Positions 5,974-12,138 of a stretch of DNA of 13,724 nucleotides are shown piece by piece. The stretch covers positions 1 to 13,724 of the forward strand of contig JBEKFZ010000108.1 in NCBI GenBank assembly GCA_050013075.1, read 5' to 3'. The stretch is from JBEKIK01 sp050013075. Its GTDB lineage: Bacteria; Planctomycetota; Planctomycetia; Pirellulales; Thermoguttaceae. How positions within the stretch are numbered: the first letter of the stretch is position 1; every line of letters starts with the position of its first letter. Position numbers and translations under genes: made by a program. The notes under the pieces are model-generated. The model ran no database searches, was not told the DNA's origin, and was given only the letters and a program-made list of their open reading frames with translations.

Positions 5974-6455
5974 GGGTTTGGAGCGGACTTATAAGCCGGG
6001 TTCTGTGCCCTCGGGTTATTAAGCCAAGGGTGATGATCATTTCTCTAGGGCGCCGATTGCTCGGCGTCTCAAGCGGTCTACCCGGAAGTCGTTAGCGGGC
6101 CGGACCGACCCGCGGCGGCAGCCGGCTGAACGAGTCAGCCTGCGCCGCACTGCTCCCTGCTTGACCTTGCTCCTGGTGGGGTTTGCCGAGCCAGGCCGGT
6201 CGCCCGGCCTGCTGGTGAGCTCTTACCTCGCCATTTCACCCTTACCTTGCGGCGGACGCACAAGTTTGACCCCATGCGCCCTGACCGCCGGGCGGTATGC
6301 TTTCTGTTGCACTTTCCCTGACCTTGCGGCCGGTGGGTGTTACCCATCACCACGTCCTACGGAGCCCGGACTTTCCTCTCGCCGGAACTCGTTGTTGGGC
6401 CGATATGGCAGCCCGCCAAGCACCGACCAGCGATCATCCGGTCTACTCCAAACCC
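5974..6455 (-). ncRNA. rnpB: RNase P RNA, bacterial type A
   Basis: The minus strand carries both conserved P4-forming segments of RNase P RNA: GAGGAAAGTCCGGGCTC (6378-6362) near the 5' end and ACAGAACCCGGCTTAT (6006-5991) near the 3' end. The ends were set by a perfect 10-bp P1 helix, GGGTTTGGAG (6455-6446) with CTCCAAACCC (5983-5974). The length of about 482 nt is somewhat long for type A, from GC-rich internal helices. The RNA is the catalytic subunit that removes 5' leaders from pre-tRNAs. A weak -10 (TATTCT, 6467-6462) lies at the expected distance from the 5' end. Open frames across this region on both strands are artefacts of the RNA gene. Confidence 0.96.
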
Positions 6456-6487
6456 AACAATAGAATACCCGGTTATGATGCAAGGGG

Positions 6488-6515
6488 AAAGGCGGAAGGA
6501 AATGATGAATGATGA
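6488..6515. repeat. Degenerate 7-base repeat tract upstream of rnpB
   Basis: Four consecutive heptamers read AAAGGCG, GAAGGAA, ATGATGA, ATGATGA, the last two identical. The first two match those of the tract beside tRNA-Ala (11994-12007) at 12 of 14 positions, with a shared 10-mer GGCGGAAGGA. A short hairpin AAACCGC-CT-GCGGTTT (6516-6531) follows. Confidence 0.5.
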
Positions 6516-6550
6516 AAACCGCCTGCGGTTTCGCACTATATAGTTCAAAA

Positions 6551-6572
6551 AGTGGTCAATAAATTGACCACT
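6551..6572. repeat. 22-bp palindrome of the GTGGKCAAT family
   Basis: AGTGGTCAAT (6551-6560) and ATTGACCACT (6563-6572) are a perfect 10-bp inverted repeat around AA. The arms match the two palindromes at 9306-9325 and 9356-9375 except for a T/A pair in place of G/C, a paired change. The stop codon and final codons of the radical SAM gene lie inside it. Confidence 0.65.
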
Positions 6573-7566
6573 CCTTGCAAATACCGAATCCTGAACCCTG
6601 AACTCTGAAGCCTGAACCCTGCCAGGTGCCGCGGCGGCGGAATTCGGCTTCCACGGCCGCTCGAACGGCGGTTTTATCCAGACACCAATCAGGGCCAATC
6701 AGATATTGTGTCGGGGCATCGCCGCTAAGCCGATCGATAACGCACTCCGGCGGCAGCAGTTCCAGAAAATCAACCACTCGGCAGACGTAGTCATCGAACT
6801 GCGGCAACTCCACTTCGCCCCGGGCGACCATATCGGCAAGTAGGGTATTGCGAACGGCATAGAGATTGTGCAGTTTTACCGAGTGGATTTCCAGCCCAGC
6901 CAACTCCCGGGCAGTAGCGAGCATATCTTCGCTGGTTTCGCCGGGCAGCCCAAGGATAACATGCACGCCCACCAGTAAATTACGCTTGCGGCTGCGTTTA
7001 TAGGCGTCCAGAAACGCCTGAAAATGATGTCCTCGCTTGATCCAATCCAGCGATCGGTTATGGATGCTCTGAAGTCCGTATTCTATAATAAGATAAGTAC
7101 GCTTGGAAAGCTCGGCCAGCAGATCCAATACGTCGTCCGGCACGCAGTCGGGCCGTGTGCCTATTACCAGTCCTACAACTTTGGGGTGGGCCAAGGCTTC
7201 TTCAAATACGCTTCGCAACCTGTCCACCGGGGCATAGGTATTAGTGCCGGGCTGAAAATAAGCCACAAAGCCCCCGGCGGCATATCTGGCCTTGAGACGC
7301 CTGATGCCTTCTTCCAACTGGGCCGTGATAGATGACAATCCAAGACGCCGGCTGGGGCTGAAGCTTTCAGGGTCACAAAACACGCATCCGCCAGTGGCCA
7401 ACGTGCCGTCGCGATTGGGGCAATTAAAACCCGCATCCAGGCTTAATTTCCTTATCTTTTTACCGAACTTCTTGAGATAAAAGAAATTAAGCGTATGATA
7501 AAGCAGCCCGGCCTTAAGCCACTGGGCGTTTAAAGGCGGCGAATTGTGTGAATTAGTTGACGCCAA
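6556..7566 (-). CDS. yhcC: Radical SAM protein, YhcC family
   Basis: The 336-residue frame starts LNFFYLKKFGKKIRKLSLDAGFNCPNRDG in family-typical fashion. Its iron-sulfur cluster motif is C49-x11-C61-x2-C64 (NCPN...GGCVFC), the wide spacing of YhcC-type (TIGR01212) proteins. Further landmarks are YFQPGTNTYAP, GTRPDCVPDDVLDLL, EYGLQSIHNRSLDWIKRGH and GVHVILGLPGE. Family members are predicted SAM-dependent radical enzymes whose reaction is unknown. The start is TTG 7566: a stop lies upstream in frame and no ATG or GTG precedes the conserved region. No ribosome site is evident, and the start lies within the FHA promoter on the other strand. The last 21 residues (QGSGFRVQGSGFG then ICKEWSIY) do not look like the family; they are encoded by a heptamer tract and a palindrome, so the native stop has been lost or replaced. 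rnpB follows on the same strand. Confidence 0.92.
   Translation of the reverse strand: MASTNSHNSPPLNAQWLKAGLLYHTLNFFYLKKFGKKIRKLSLDAGFNCPNRDGTLATGGCVFCDPESFSPSRRLGLSSITAQLEEGIRRLKARYAAGGFVAYFQPGTNTYAPVDRLRSVFEEALAHPKVVGLVIGTRPDCVPDDVLDLLAELSKRTYLIIEYGLQSIHNRSLDWIKRGHHFQAFLDAYKRSRKRNLLVGVHVILGLPGETSEDMLATARELAGLEIHSVKLHNLYAVRNTLLADMVARGEVELPQFDDYVCRVVDFLELLPPECVIDRLSGDAPTQYLIGPDWCLDKTAVRAAVEAEFRRRGTWQGSGFRVQGSGFGICKEWSIY
6585..6619. repeat. Five-unit heptamer tract, partly coding the radical SAM C-terminus
   Basis: Units are CGAATCC, TGAACCC, TGAACTC, TGAAGCC, TGAACCC, exactly period 7 over 35 bp (consensus TGAACCC). On the minus strand the radical SAM frame reads through it as GSGFRVQGSGF. 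Confidence 0.7.
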
Positions 7567-7585
7567 TGTAATACCCGACTACACT
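7557..7585 (+). promoter_or_regulatory. Probable promoter of the FHA-rsgA transcript
   Basis: TTGACG (7557-7562), a 17-bp spacer (7563-7579) and TACACT (7580-7585) form a sigma70-type promoter. The start would be near 7592, giving a leader of about 57 nt. The -10 hexamer equals that of the tRNA-Val promoter. The TTG start codon of the divergent radical SAM gene (7566-7564) lies within the spacer, so expression of the two genes may interfere. Confidence 0.5.
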
Positions 7586-7648
7586 AAAGGTAGGGAACCT
7601 TTTCATCCTAATCGGTTCGTTATTGAACTCAAGAGGACGCATGCAAAT

Positions 7649-8131
7649 ATGTACGGCGAACTAATTCCCGTGGGGGGTGGAGACCCTATTCCACTTCTGA
7701 AAAAGACCCTGCTGGTGGGCCGACGTGAAAGCTGCGACATCGTACTGCGTTTTTCAAACGTCTCGGCCCATCACTGCCAGTTGACGGTCACCGGAGGATA
7801 CTGGTACATTCGCGACATGAACAGCCGCAACGGAGTTAAAATCAACGGCATTCGCGTCACCGACAAGCGAATCGACCCCGGCGACGTGATCTCGATTGCC
7901 AAGCACAAATACGAAATGCGCTATGCGCCGGTGGATTTGGGCGCGGTCGGACCGCCGCCTGTTGAAGTGACGAAATCCGATATATTCAACAAATCGTTGT
8001 TGGAACGGGCGGGGCTTGAGCGCCCGTCGGCGTCCAAAGACAAGCCCGAAGTAGATCGTTACAGTGATATCCGTTACGATATCACCAAAGACAATCCCGG
8101 CCAACTACGCTTTCGTCACCAACCACGCTAG
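7649..8131 (+). CDS. Small FHA-domain protein
   Basis: The 160-residue protein consists mainly of one forkhead-associated domain (about 3-95): LLVGRRESCDIVL (Gly24-Arg25), NVSAHHCQL (Ser39, His42), then DMNSRNGVKINGIRV (Asn58, Asn61, Gly62). These residues form the phosphothreonine-peptide pocket in known FHA domains, and all hallmarks are present. The tail (100-160) is polar, ending in SKDKPEVDRYSDIRYDITKDN. ATG 7649 is chosen because AGAGGA (7632-7637) lies upstream and the domain begins right after it; extension to TTG 7544 would run through the promoter. The stop TAG (8129-8131) directly abuts the ATG of rsgA, implying translational coupling. No signal peptide is seen, so it is cytoplasmic. 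It probably reads phosphothreonine made by a Hanks-type kinase; the client is unknown. Confidence 0.9.
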   Translation: MYGELIPVGGGDPIPLLKKTLLVGRRESCDIVLRFSNVSAHHCQLTVTGGYWYIRDMNSRNGVKINGIRVTDKRIDPGDVISIAKHKYEMRYAPVDLGAVGPPPVEVTKSDIFNKSLLERAGLERPSASKDKPEVDRYSDIRYDITKDNPGQLRFRHQPR

Positions 8132-9274
8132 ATGTCAAAAAAGAAGAAAATTCGGGCTGACTTCCGCAAGAATCGCAGCGATCGCGCCCGGTCCACCAAT
8201 TGGACCAGGCAATTCGACAGCGATGAACTCTCGGTGGACAACACGCTTCACGGCGAGCGCTTAAGCGGCAAAGGCGATCTAACGCGCCGGCGGACTATTA
8301 TAAGCGAAGAGGTTTCCTCGGAAGGCGAGAGCCCCTCCGGCATGCAATTGTCAGTGGACGAAACCCTTTGCCGTCCGGGCCGGGTGCTGAGCGTGCATGG
8401 ACTTTACAGCGAAGTCCAGGACGCCGGAGGCGAGATCTATCATTGCGCCACGCGGCGAATCCTGAAAACACTTGCCACCGACTTGCACCACGTGGTTACC
8501 GCCGGCGATCGGGTTTTGTTCCGCCCGATCGAAAATACCGATCTCAAAGAAGGATTCATCGAGCGCGTCGAGCCTCGCAGGGGAATGCTTTGCCGGGAAG
8601 TTCGCCAACGACAGCAGATCTTGGTCACCCATGTCGATTTGGTGGCCATTGTTTCCAGCGCGGCCGAGCCAAGGCTGAAACCGAACCTTATCGATCGCAT
8701 GTTGGTGGCCACCGAAAAAGGCAACATCCAGCCCGTGGTGTGCATCAACAAAATCGACCTGGTCGACGCGGCCGATTTGCAACCCCTGGTGGGCGTGTAT
8801 AGTCAAATGGGCTACGATGTCTTGCTCTTAAGCGCAAAAACCGGTTTCGGCGTCGAGCGCCTGCGTAGGCTGTTGATCGGCCGGTCCAGCGTATTGGCAG
8901 GTCAAAGCGGCGTAGGCAAGTCGTCGCTGTTGAATTGCATCGATCCTTCGCTGCATCTGCGCGTGCAGCCCGTCAGCCATGAAACCGAAAAAGGCAAACA
9001 TACAACCAGCAACGCCCGGTTGTTGCCGCTCAGGGACGGGGGCTATGTAGTCGACACCCCCGGCATCCGGCAATTCCAAATCTGGGACATTGTGCCCCAG
9101 GAAATCGACGGTTTTTTCCGCGATTTGCGGCCGTACATCAGCCTATGCCGGTTTCCTAACTGCACTCATACCCACGAGGACGACTGCGCAGTGAAAAATG
9201 CCGTGGCCGACGACCGGCTGGATGAACGCCGCTACGAAAGTTACTGTCACCTCCGAGCAGGTGAAATGGAGTGA
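8132..9274 (+). CDS. rsgA: Ribosome small-subunit-dependent GTPase RsgA
   Basis: The 380-residue protein has the circularly permuted GTPase order of RsgA (YjeQ/CpgA): an OB-fold (about 80-160), then G4 NKID (206-209), SAK (234-236, G5), G1 GQSGVGKS (257-264), switch region KGKHTT (287-292) and G3 DTPG (308-311). A C-terminal zinc site has Cys339, Cys344, His346 and Cys352, with the same spacing as E. coli RsgA. The enzyme checks late 30S maturation in the cytoplasm, hydrolysing GTP on the ribosome. Relative to E. coli there is an extra N-terminal stretch of about 45-80 residues, basic at first (MSKKKKIRADFRKNR) and containing LSVDNTL (33-39) and LSVDETL (73-79). It starts immediately after the FHA stop with no spacer. 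Confidence 0.95.
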   Translation: MSKKKKIRADFRKNRSDRARSTNWTRQFDSDELSVDNTLHGERLSGKGDLTRRRTIISEEVSSEGESPSGMQLSVDETLCRPGRVLSVHGLYSEVQDAGGEIYHCATRRILKTLATDLHHVVTAGDRVLFRPIENTDLKEGFIERVEPRRGMLCREVRQRQQILVTHVDLVAIVSSAAEPRLKPNLIDRMLVATEKGNIQPVVCINKIDLVDAADLQPLVGVYSQMGYDVLLLSAKTGFGVERLRRLLIGRSSVLAGQSGVGKSSLLNCIDPSLHLRVQPVSHETEKGKHTTSNARLLPLRDGGYVVDTPGIRQFQIWDIVPQEIDGFFRDLRPYISLCRFPNCTHTHEDDCAVKNAVADDRLDERRYESYCHLRAGEME

Positions 9275-9298
9275 AGCGTGCTGAGTGGCAAGCGTATA

Positions 9299-9377
9299 AT
9301 ATGGGGTGGGCAATTCATTGCCCACTTTCACTGCAACAATAAATTGACATATGGGGTGGGCAATTCATTGCCCACTT
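9299..9377. repeat. Two direct copies of a 29-bp palindromic repeat
   Basis: A 29-bp sequence at 9299-9327 is repeated exactly at 9349-9377, 50 bp apart. Each copy holds GTGGGCAAT-TC-ATTGCCCAC, a perfect 9-bp inverted repeat (9306-9325 and 9356-9375). Between them CAATAAATTGAC (9337-9348) equals 6557-6568 inside the third family member. Together they fill the rsgA-hflX gap, and the second copy ends 4 bp before the hflX ribosome site. Confidence 0.8.
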
Positions 9378-9398
9378 GACAGGAGGTTTTTTGACATC

Positions 9399-10715
9399 GT
9401 GATAGAAACCGATCGCCTAGACGGTGTTGCCAGCGAGGCGGCAATTCTCGTGGGCGTGTTGCTGCCCGATCGACACTCCGAAATCAAACCCTTGGAAGAG
9501 TTGGATGGCCTGGCCCAGACGGCTGGCGTGCGGGTAGTGGGCCAACTGGTGCAGCGCCGCGAAGCCCCCGATGCCGCCACTTATCTGGGCAAGGGGAAAG
9601 TCGATGAATTGAAGGCTTACACCGAGGCCAAAGATGCCGACGTGGTAATCTTCGACAACGATCTCAGCCCGGGCCAAACCCGCAACCTGGAAAAGGCGCT
9701 GAACCTGAAGGTCATCGATCGCACTGAACTGATTTTAGACATCTTCGCCAGCCGCGCGCAAACCCATCAAGCCCGGCTGGCCGTGGAATTGGCCCAATTG
9801 GAATACTCCATGCCGCGCTTGAAACGGATGTGGACGCACCTTTCGCGGCAGAAAAAAGGCGTCGGGCTGCGCGGGCCGGGCGAAACCCAGTTGGAAGAAG
9901 ACCGCCGCCTAGTCGAACATCGCATAAAAGACCTGCGCCGGCAATTGCACCTTATCGAACAGCGCAAAAAACGCGAAGTGGCCGCCCGCGACGACCTGAT
10001 GACCGTTTCGCTGGTGGGCTACACCAACGCCGGAAAAAGCACCCTGTTGAACGCGCTTACCGGCTCCGACGCCTTCACGCAGGACTCGCTGTTCGCTACG
10101 CTCGACACCCGCACCCGGCGCTGGCAACTGCCCGGCTGGGGTCCGGTCCTGCTGAGCGATACCGTGGGCTTTATCCGTGATCTGCCGCACCATTTGATCG
10201 AGAGTTTCAAGGCCACGTTGGAAGAAGCCCACGAGGCCCATCTCCTGTTGCACGTGGCCGATGCCGCGAATCCGGCCGTTTACGAACAGATTTCCGCGAC
10301 TTACAAAGTGCTGGAAGAGATCGGACTCGAGCGTAAAGATACGATTCTGGTAATTAACAAAATCGATCTCCTGCCCGACCGCGCCCGGTTGGAGGGCGTG
10401 TTAAGCCGCTATCCATCGGCAATTCCCTTAAGCGCCCGCAGCGGATACGGACTTGCCAATCTGGCCGCCGCAGTAAGCGATGCTCTGAGCCACAGCTTCG
10501 TGGACGTGAACGTCGAACTGGCCCTGGATAACGGCCGGCTTTTGGCATATCTGGCCGCACACGGCGAAGTTTTATCGAAGCATTTCACCGATTCGCGGGT
10601 AATCGTGCACTGCCGCATCTCCCAGCAACACCTCGGCCGCCTGAACAGCGAAGCCCTCGCCGTTTATCCCCACCGCAATCACATAGGAAAAAAACCTGTC
10701 GAAGACGTGGCGTAA
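9399..10715 (+). CDS. hflX: GTPase HflX
   Basis: The protein is 438 residues from GTG 9399, which follows AGGAGG (9381-9386) at a longish 12-nt spacing. The upstream ATG 9351 is rejected because it lies in the palindromic repeat. The N-terminal HflX domain shows ATYLGKGKVDEL (60-71), FDNDLSPGQTRNLE (85-98) and GLRGPGETQLEEDRR (156-170), then a helical hairpin. The G domain has G1 GYTNAGKS (207-214), G3 DTVG (254-257) and G4 NKID (320-323). HflX binds the 50S subunit and, in studied bacteria, splits stalled or heat-damaged 70S ribosomes. Length and motif order are typical. It lies downstream of rsgA on the same strand, 124 bp away, so cotranscription through the repeat hairpins is possible. 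A strong hairpin follows at 10748. Confidence 0.95.
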   Translation: MIETDRLDGVASEAAILVGVLLPDRHSEIKPLEELDGLAQTAGVRVVGQLVQRREAPDAATYLGKGKVDELKAYTEAKDADVVIFDNDLSPGQTRNLEKALNLKVIDRTELILDIFASRAQTHQARLAVELAQLEYSMPRLKRMWTHLSRQKKGVGLRGPGETQLEEDRRLVEHRIKDLRRQLHLIEQRKKREVAARDDLMTVSLVGYTNAGKSTLLNALTGSDAFTQDSLFATLDTRTRRWQLPGWGPVLLSDTVGFIRDLPHHLIESFKATLEEAHEAHLLLHVADAANPAVYEQISATYKVLEEIGLERKDTILVINKIDLLPDRARLEGVLSRYPSAIPLSARSGYGLANLAAAVSDALSHSFVDVNVELALDNGRLLAYLAAHGEVLSKHFTDSRVIVHCRISQQHLGRLNSEALAVYPHRNHIGKKPVEDVA

Positions 10716-10747
10716 AGTATCGAAATTACTTGCTTATGAAATTATTT

Positions 10748-10775
10748 AGCCCCCGGTGAACACACCGGGGGCTTT
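10748..10775 (+). terminator. Hairpin terminator after hflX
   Basis: AGCCCCCGGTG (10748-10758) pairs perfectly with CACCGGGGGCT (10763-10773) across the loop AACA; three T (10773-10775) then TTGG-type bases follow. The stem is very stable but the T run is short. It lies 33 nt after the hflX stop. Confidence 0.65.
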
Positions 10776-10827
10776 GGTTGCTGCATTCATATCTTGTATT
10801 ATATCGCATTAATTATGAATTTATACC

Positions 10828-10883
10828 AGCCCGAAGCGCAAGCGAGGGAAATAGCTTGCTCGCCCTCGCTTGCGCTTCGGGCT
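10828..10883. repeat. Large palindrome with perfect 21-bp arms
   Basis: The arm 10828-10848 (beginning AGCCCGAAGCG) is perfectly complementary to 10863-10883 (ending CGCTTCGGGCT), with a 14-nt spacer. From memory, closely similar 'AGCCCGA...GCGAGGG' palindromes are scattered in planctomycete genomes as REP-like elements. It could also act as an extra transcription barrier behind hflX. Confidence 0.75.
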
Positions 10884-10990
10884 AATGTGTCGCGCTCCGT
10901 GCCGAAAATCCCGGGTCATGAATAATCGGGGTTGCGGGATTGTCGACACGGACATCTTCCGCTCTGAACAAATAATAATTAAACTGCTAA

Positions 10991-11032
10991 AAACCTACAT
11001 CCAAACCCTATCACCTATTACCTATACCCTAA
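10991..11032. repeat. Period-7 tract upstream of the SDR gene
   Basis: The clearest units are ACCCTAT (11005-11011), CACCTAT, TACCTAT and ACCCTAA (11026-11032), with two weaker units before. The tract ends 3 bp before the ATG, so it occupies the place of a ribosome site. Confidence 0.5.
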
Positions 11033-11035
11033 ATA

Positions 11036-11821
11036 ATGTCCCAGCGAGAAATCAAAGGCAGCCGAGTGATCGTGACCGGGGCTTCGAGCGGCATCGGCCG
11101 GGCTGTATCGTTGCAGCTTGCCCGGGAAGGCGCGAAACTGCTCGTCGTGGCCCGACGCCAAGAACGACTCAACCAGCTTGCCGAGGAAGTCGCCGCAATT
11201 AACGGACGGATCGAAATCCTACCCGGCGATATTACCGACGAGCAAACCCGGCGGCGTATAATCGAGGCCGTGCAATCGCACTTCGGCGGCCTGGATATTT
11301 TGATCAACAACGCCGGCATCGGTGCCCTGGGCCGATTCGAGGACAACGATTCCCAACGATTGCACGCGGTTTTCGAGGTCAATTTCTTCGCCCTGGCGGA
11401 GATGACAAGATCGGCCTTGCCGCTGTTGAAAAAAGGCAACAAGCCCATGCTGGTCAACGTCGGTTCCATACTCGCGCGCCGCGGCGTGCCCTGCATGAGC
11501 GAGTATAGCGCCAGCAAATTCGCCGTGCAGGGATTCAGCGAAGCCATCCGCTCCGAGTTCACCCGGCACGGGATCGACGTGCTGGTGGTCAATCCCGGCA
11601 CAACCGAAACCGAATTCTTCGACGGCAAATTCGAAAAAGGCGCGGAACCGTCGTGGCCCAGACACAAGCCGACCACCGCGAAACGAGTCGCTCAGGCCAT
11701 GGTAAAGGCCATTCGCCTCGGCCGGCATGAGATCATTCCTTACAACAAAGGAAAAATCTTATGCTGGCTAAACCGACTTTCGCCCTCCCTGATGGACAGC
11801 ATCATGGCCCGATACTCCTGA
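11036..11821 (+). CDS. Short-chain dehydrogenase/reductase (SDR)
   Basis: The 261-residue protein has a classical SDR Rossmann fold: cofactor motif TGASSGIG (14-21), basic residues after beta2 (ARRQER, 39-44) that favour NADP(H), DIT (65-67), NNAG (91-94), and the catalytic tetrad Asn116, Ser144 (NVGS), Tyr157 and Lys161 (YSASK). It should be an active cytoplasmic oxidoreductase. The substrate cannot be told; the VNPGTTETEF segment and the hydrophobic C-terminus (ILCWLNRLSPSLMDSIMARYS) resemble SDRs of the DltE/YqjQ-like group. ATG 11036 fits the normal distance to the cofactor motif, but no ribosome site is present; a heptamer tract sits there instead. It is monocistronic, bracketed by repeat tracts. 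Confidence 0.93.
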   Translation: MSQREIKGSRVIVTGASSGIGRAVSLQLAREGAKLLVVARRQERLNQLAEEVAAINGRIEILPGDITDEQTRRRIIEAVQSHFGGLDILINNAGIGALGRFEDNDSQRLHAVFEVNFFALAEMTRSALPLLKKGNKPMLVNVGSILARRGVPCMSEYSASKFAVQGFSEAIRSEFTRHGIDVLVVNPGTTETEFFDGKFEKGAEPSWPRHKPTTAKRVAQAMVKAIRLGRHEIIPYNKGKILCWLNRLSPSLMDSIMARYS

Positions 11822-11848
11822 ACCAATCTTCTTAAAATGTGTCTTCTC

Positions 11849-11905
11849 ATCCCATAACCACTATTCCCGTCCCTAAACCATGTCCCGTGATCCCTGTCCC
11901 CTGTC
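11849..11905. repeat. Degenerate C-rich roughly period-7 tract after the SDR gene
   Basis: CCC or CC clusters recur about every 7 bases; the best units are TCCCGTG (11883-11889), TCCCTGT (11891-11897) and CCCCTGT (11898-11904). It ends just short of the 3' end of tRNA-Ala. Confidence 0.35.
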
Positions 11906-11981
<76 letters not shown>

Positions 11982-11986
11982 AAGGC

Positions 11987-12014
11987 AAAGGATGAAGGCG
12001 GAAGGATGAAGGAT
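11987..12014. repeat. Four-unit heptamer tract beside tRNA-Ala
   Basis: Units are AAAGGAT, GAAGGCG, GAAGGAT, GAAGGAT, exactly period 7. The tract lies within the presumed leader of tRNA-Ala, 5 bp before the mature 5' end. Confidence 0.6.
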
Positions 12015-12100
12015 GAATGTCGCAAGCGGTGAAACAAAATATCCGCGATTTGACAAACTCCATCTTCAGTTCACCTTCAAGCCATCATTAACAGCCCATC

Positions 12101-12129
12101 ATTTTAAACGGCAAAATAGAAAGTGTCAA
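12101..12129 (-). promoter_or_regulatory. Probable promoter of tRNA-Ala
   Basis: On the minus strand TTGACA (12129-12124), a 17-bp spacer and TAAAAT (12106-12101) give a perfect -35 and a 5/6 match at -10. It begins 10 bp after the stop of the solute-binding protein gene on the same strand. Transcription would start near 12094, giving a leader of about 110 nt before the tRNA. Confidence 0.65.
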
Positions 12130-12138
12130 AAGGGGATG

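Larger units (their letters stand above)
10716..11035. other. 320-bp gap between hflX and the SDR gene
   Basis: No gene is seen. From left to right it holds the hflX terminator hairpin, a large 56-bp palindromic element, an unremarkable stretch (10884-10990), and a period-7 tract directly before the SDR start. The short frame at 10870-11202 has no family features. Confidence 0.6.

Noticed and set aside
6135..6463. Protein frames across 6135-6463 on both strands
   Set aside because: The region is the RNase P RNA gene with clear P1 and P4 segments.
7544..7648. FHA gene start at TTG 7544
   Set aside because: The extension would translate the promoter and has no ribosome site; the domain starts right after ATG 7649.
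9299..9377. Minimal CRISPR-like array
   Set aside because: There are only two copies with a 21-bp gap, each a self-complementary palindrome, and no cas genes are in view.
9351..9398. hflX start at ATG 9351
   Set aside because: The codons come from the palindromic repeat; AGGAGG lies downstream of that ATG, and GTG 9399 begins where the gene proper starts.
11029..11728. Two long minus-strand frames opposite the SDR gene
   Set aside because: The plus strand encodes all SDR catalytic motifs; the antisense frames show none.
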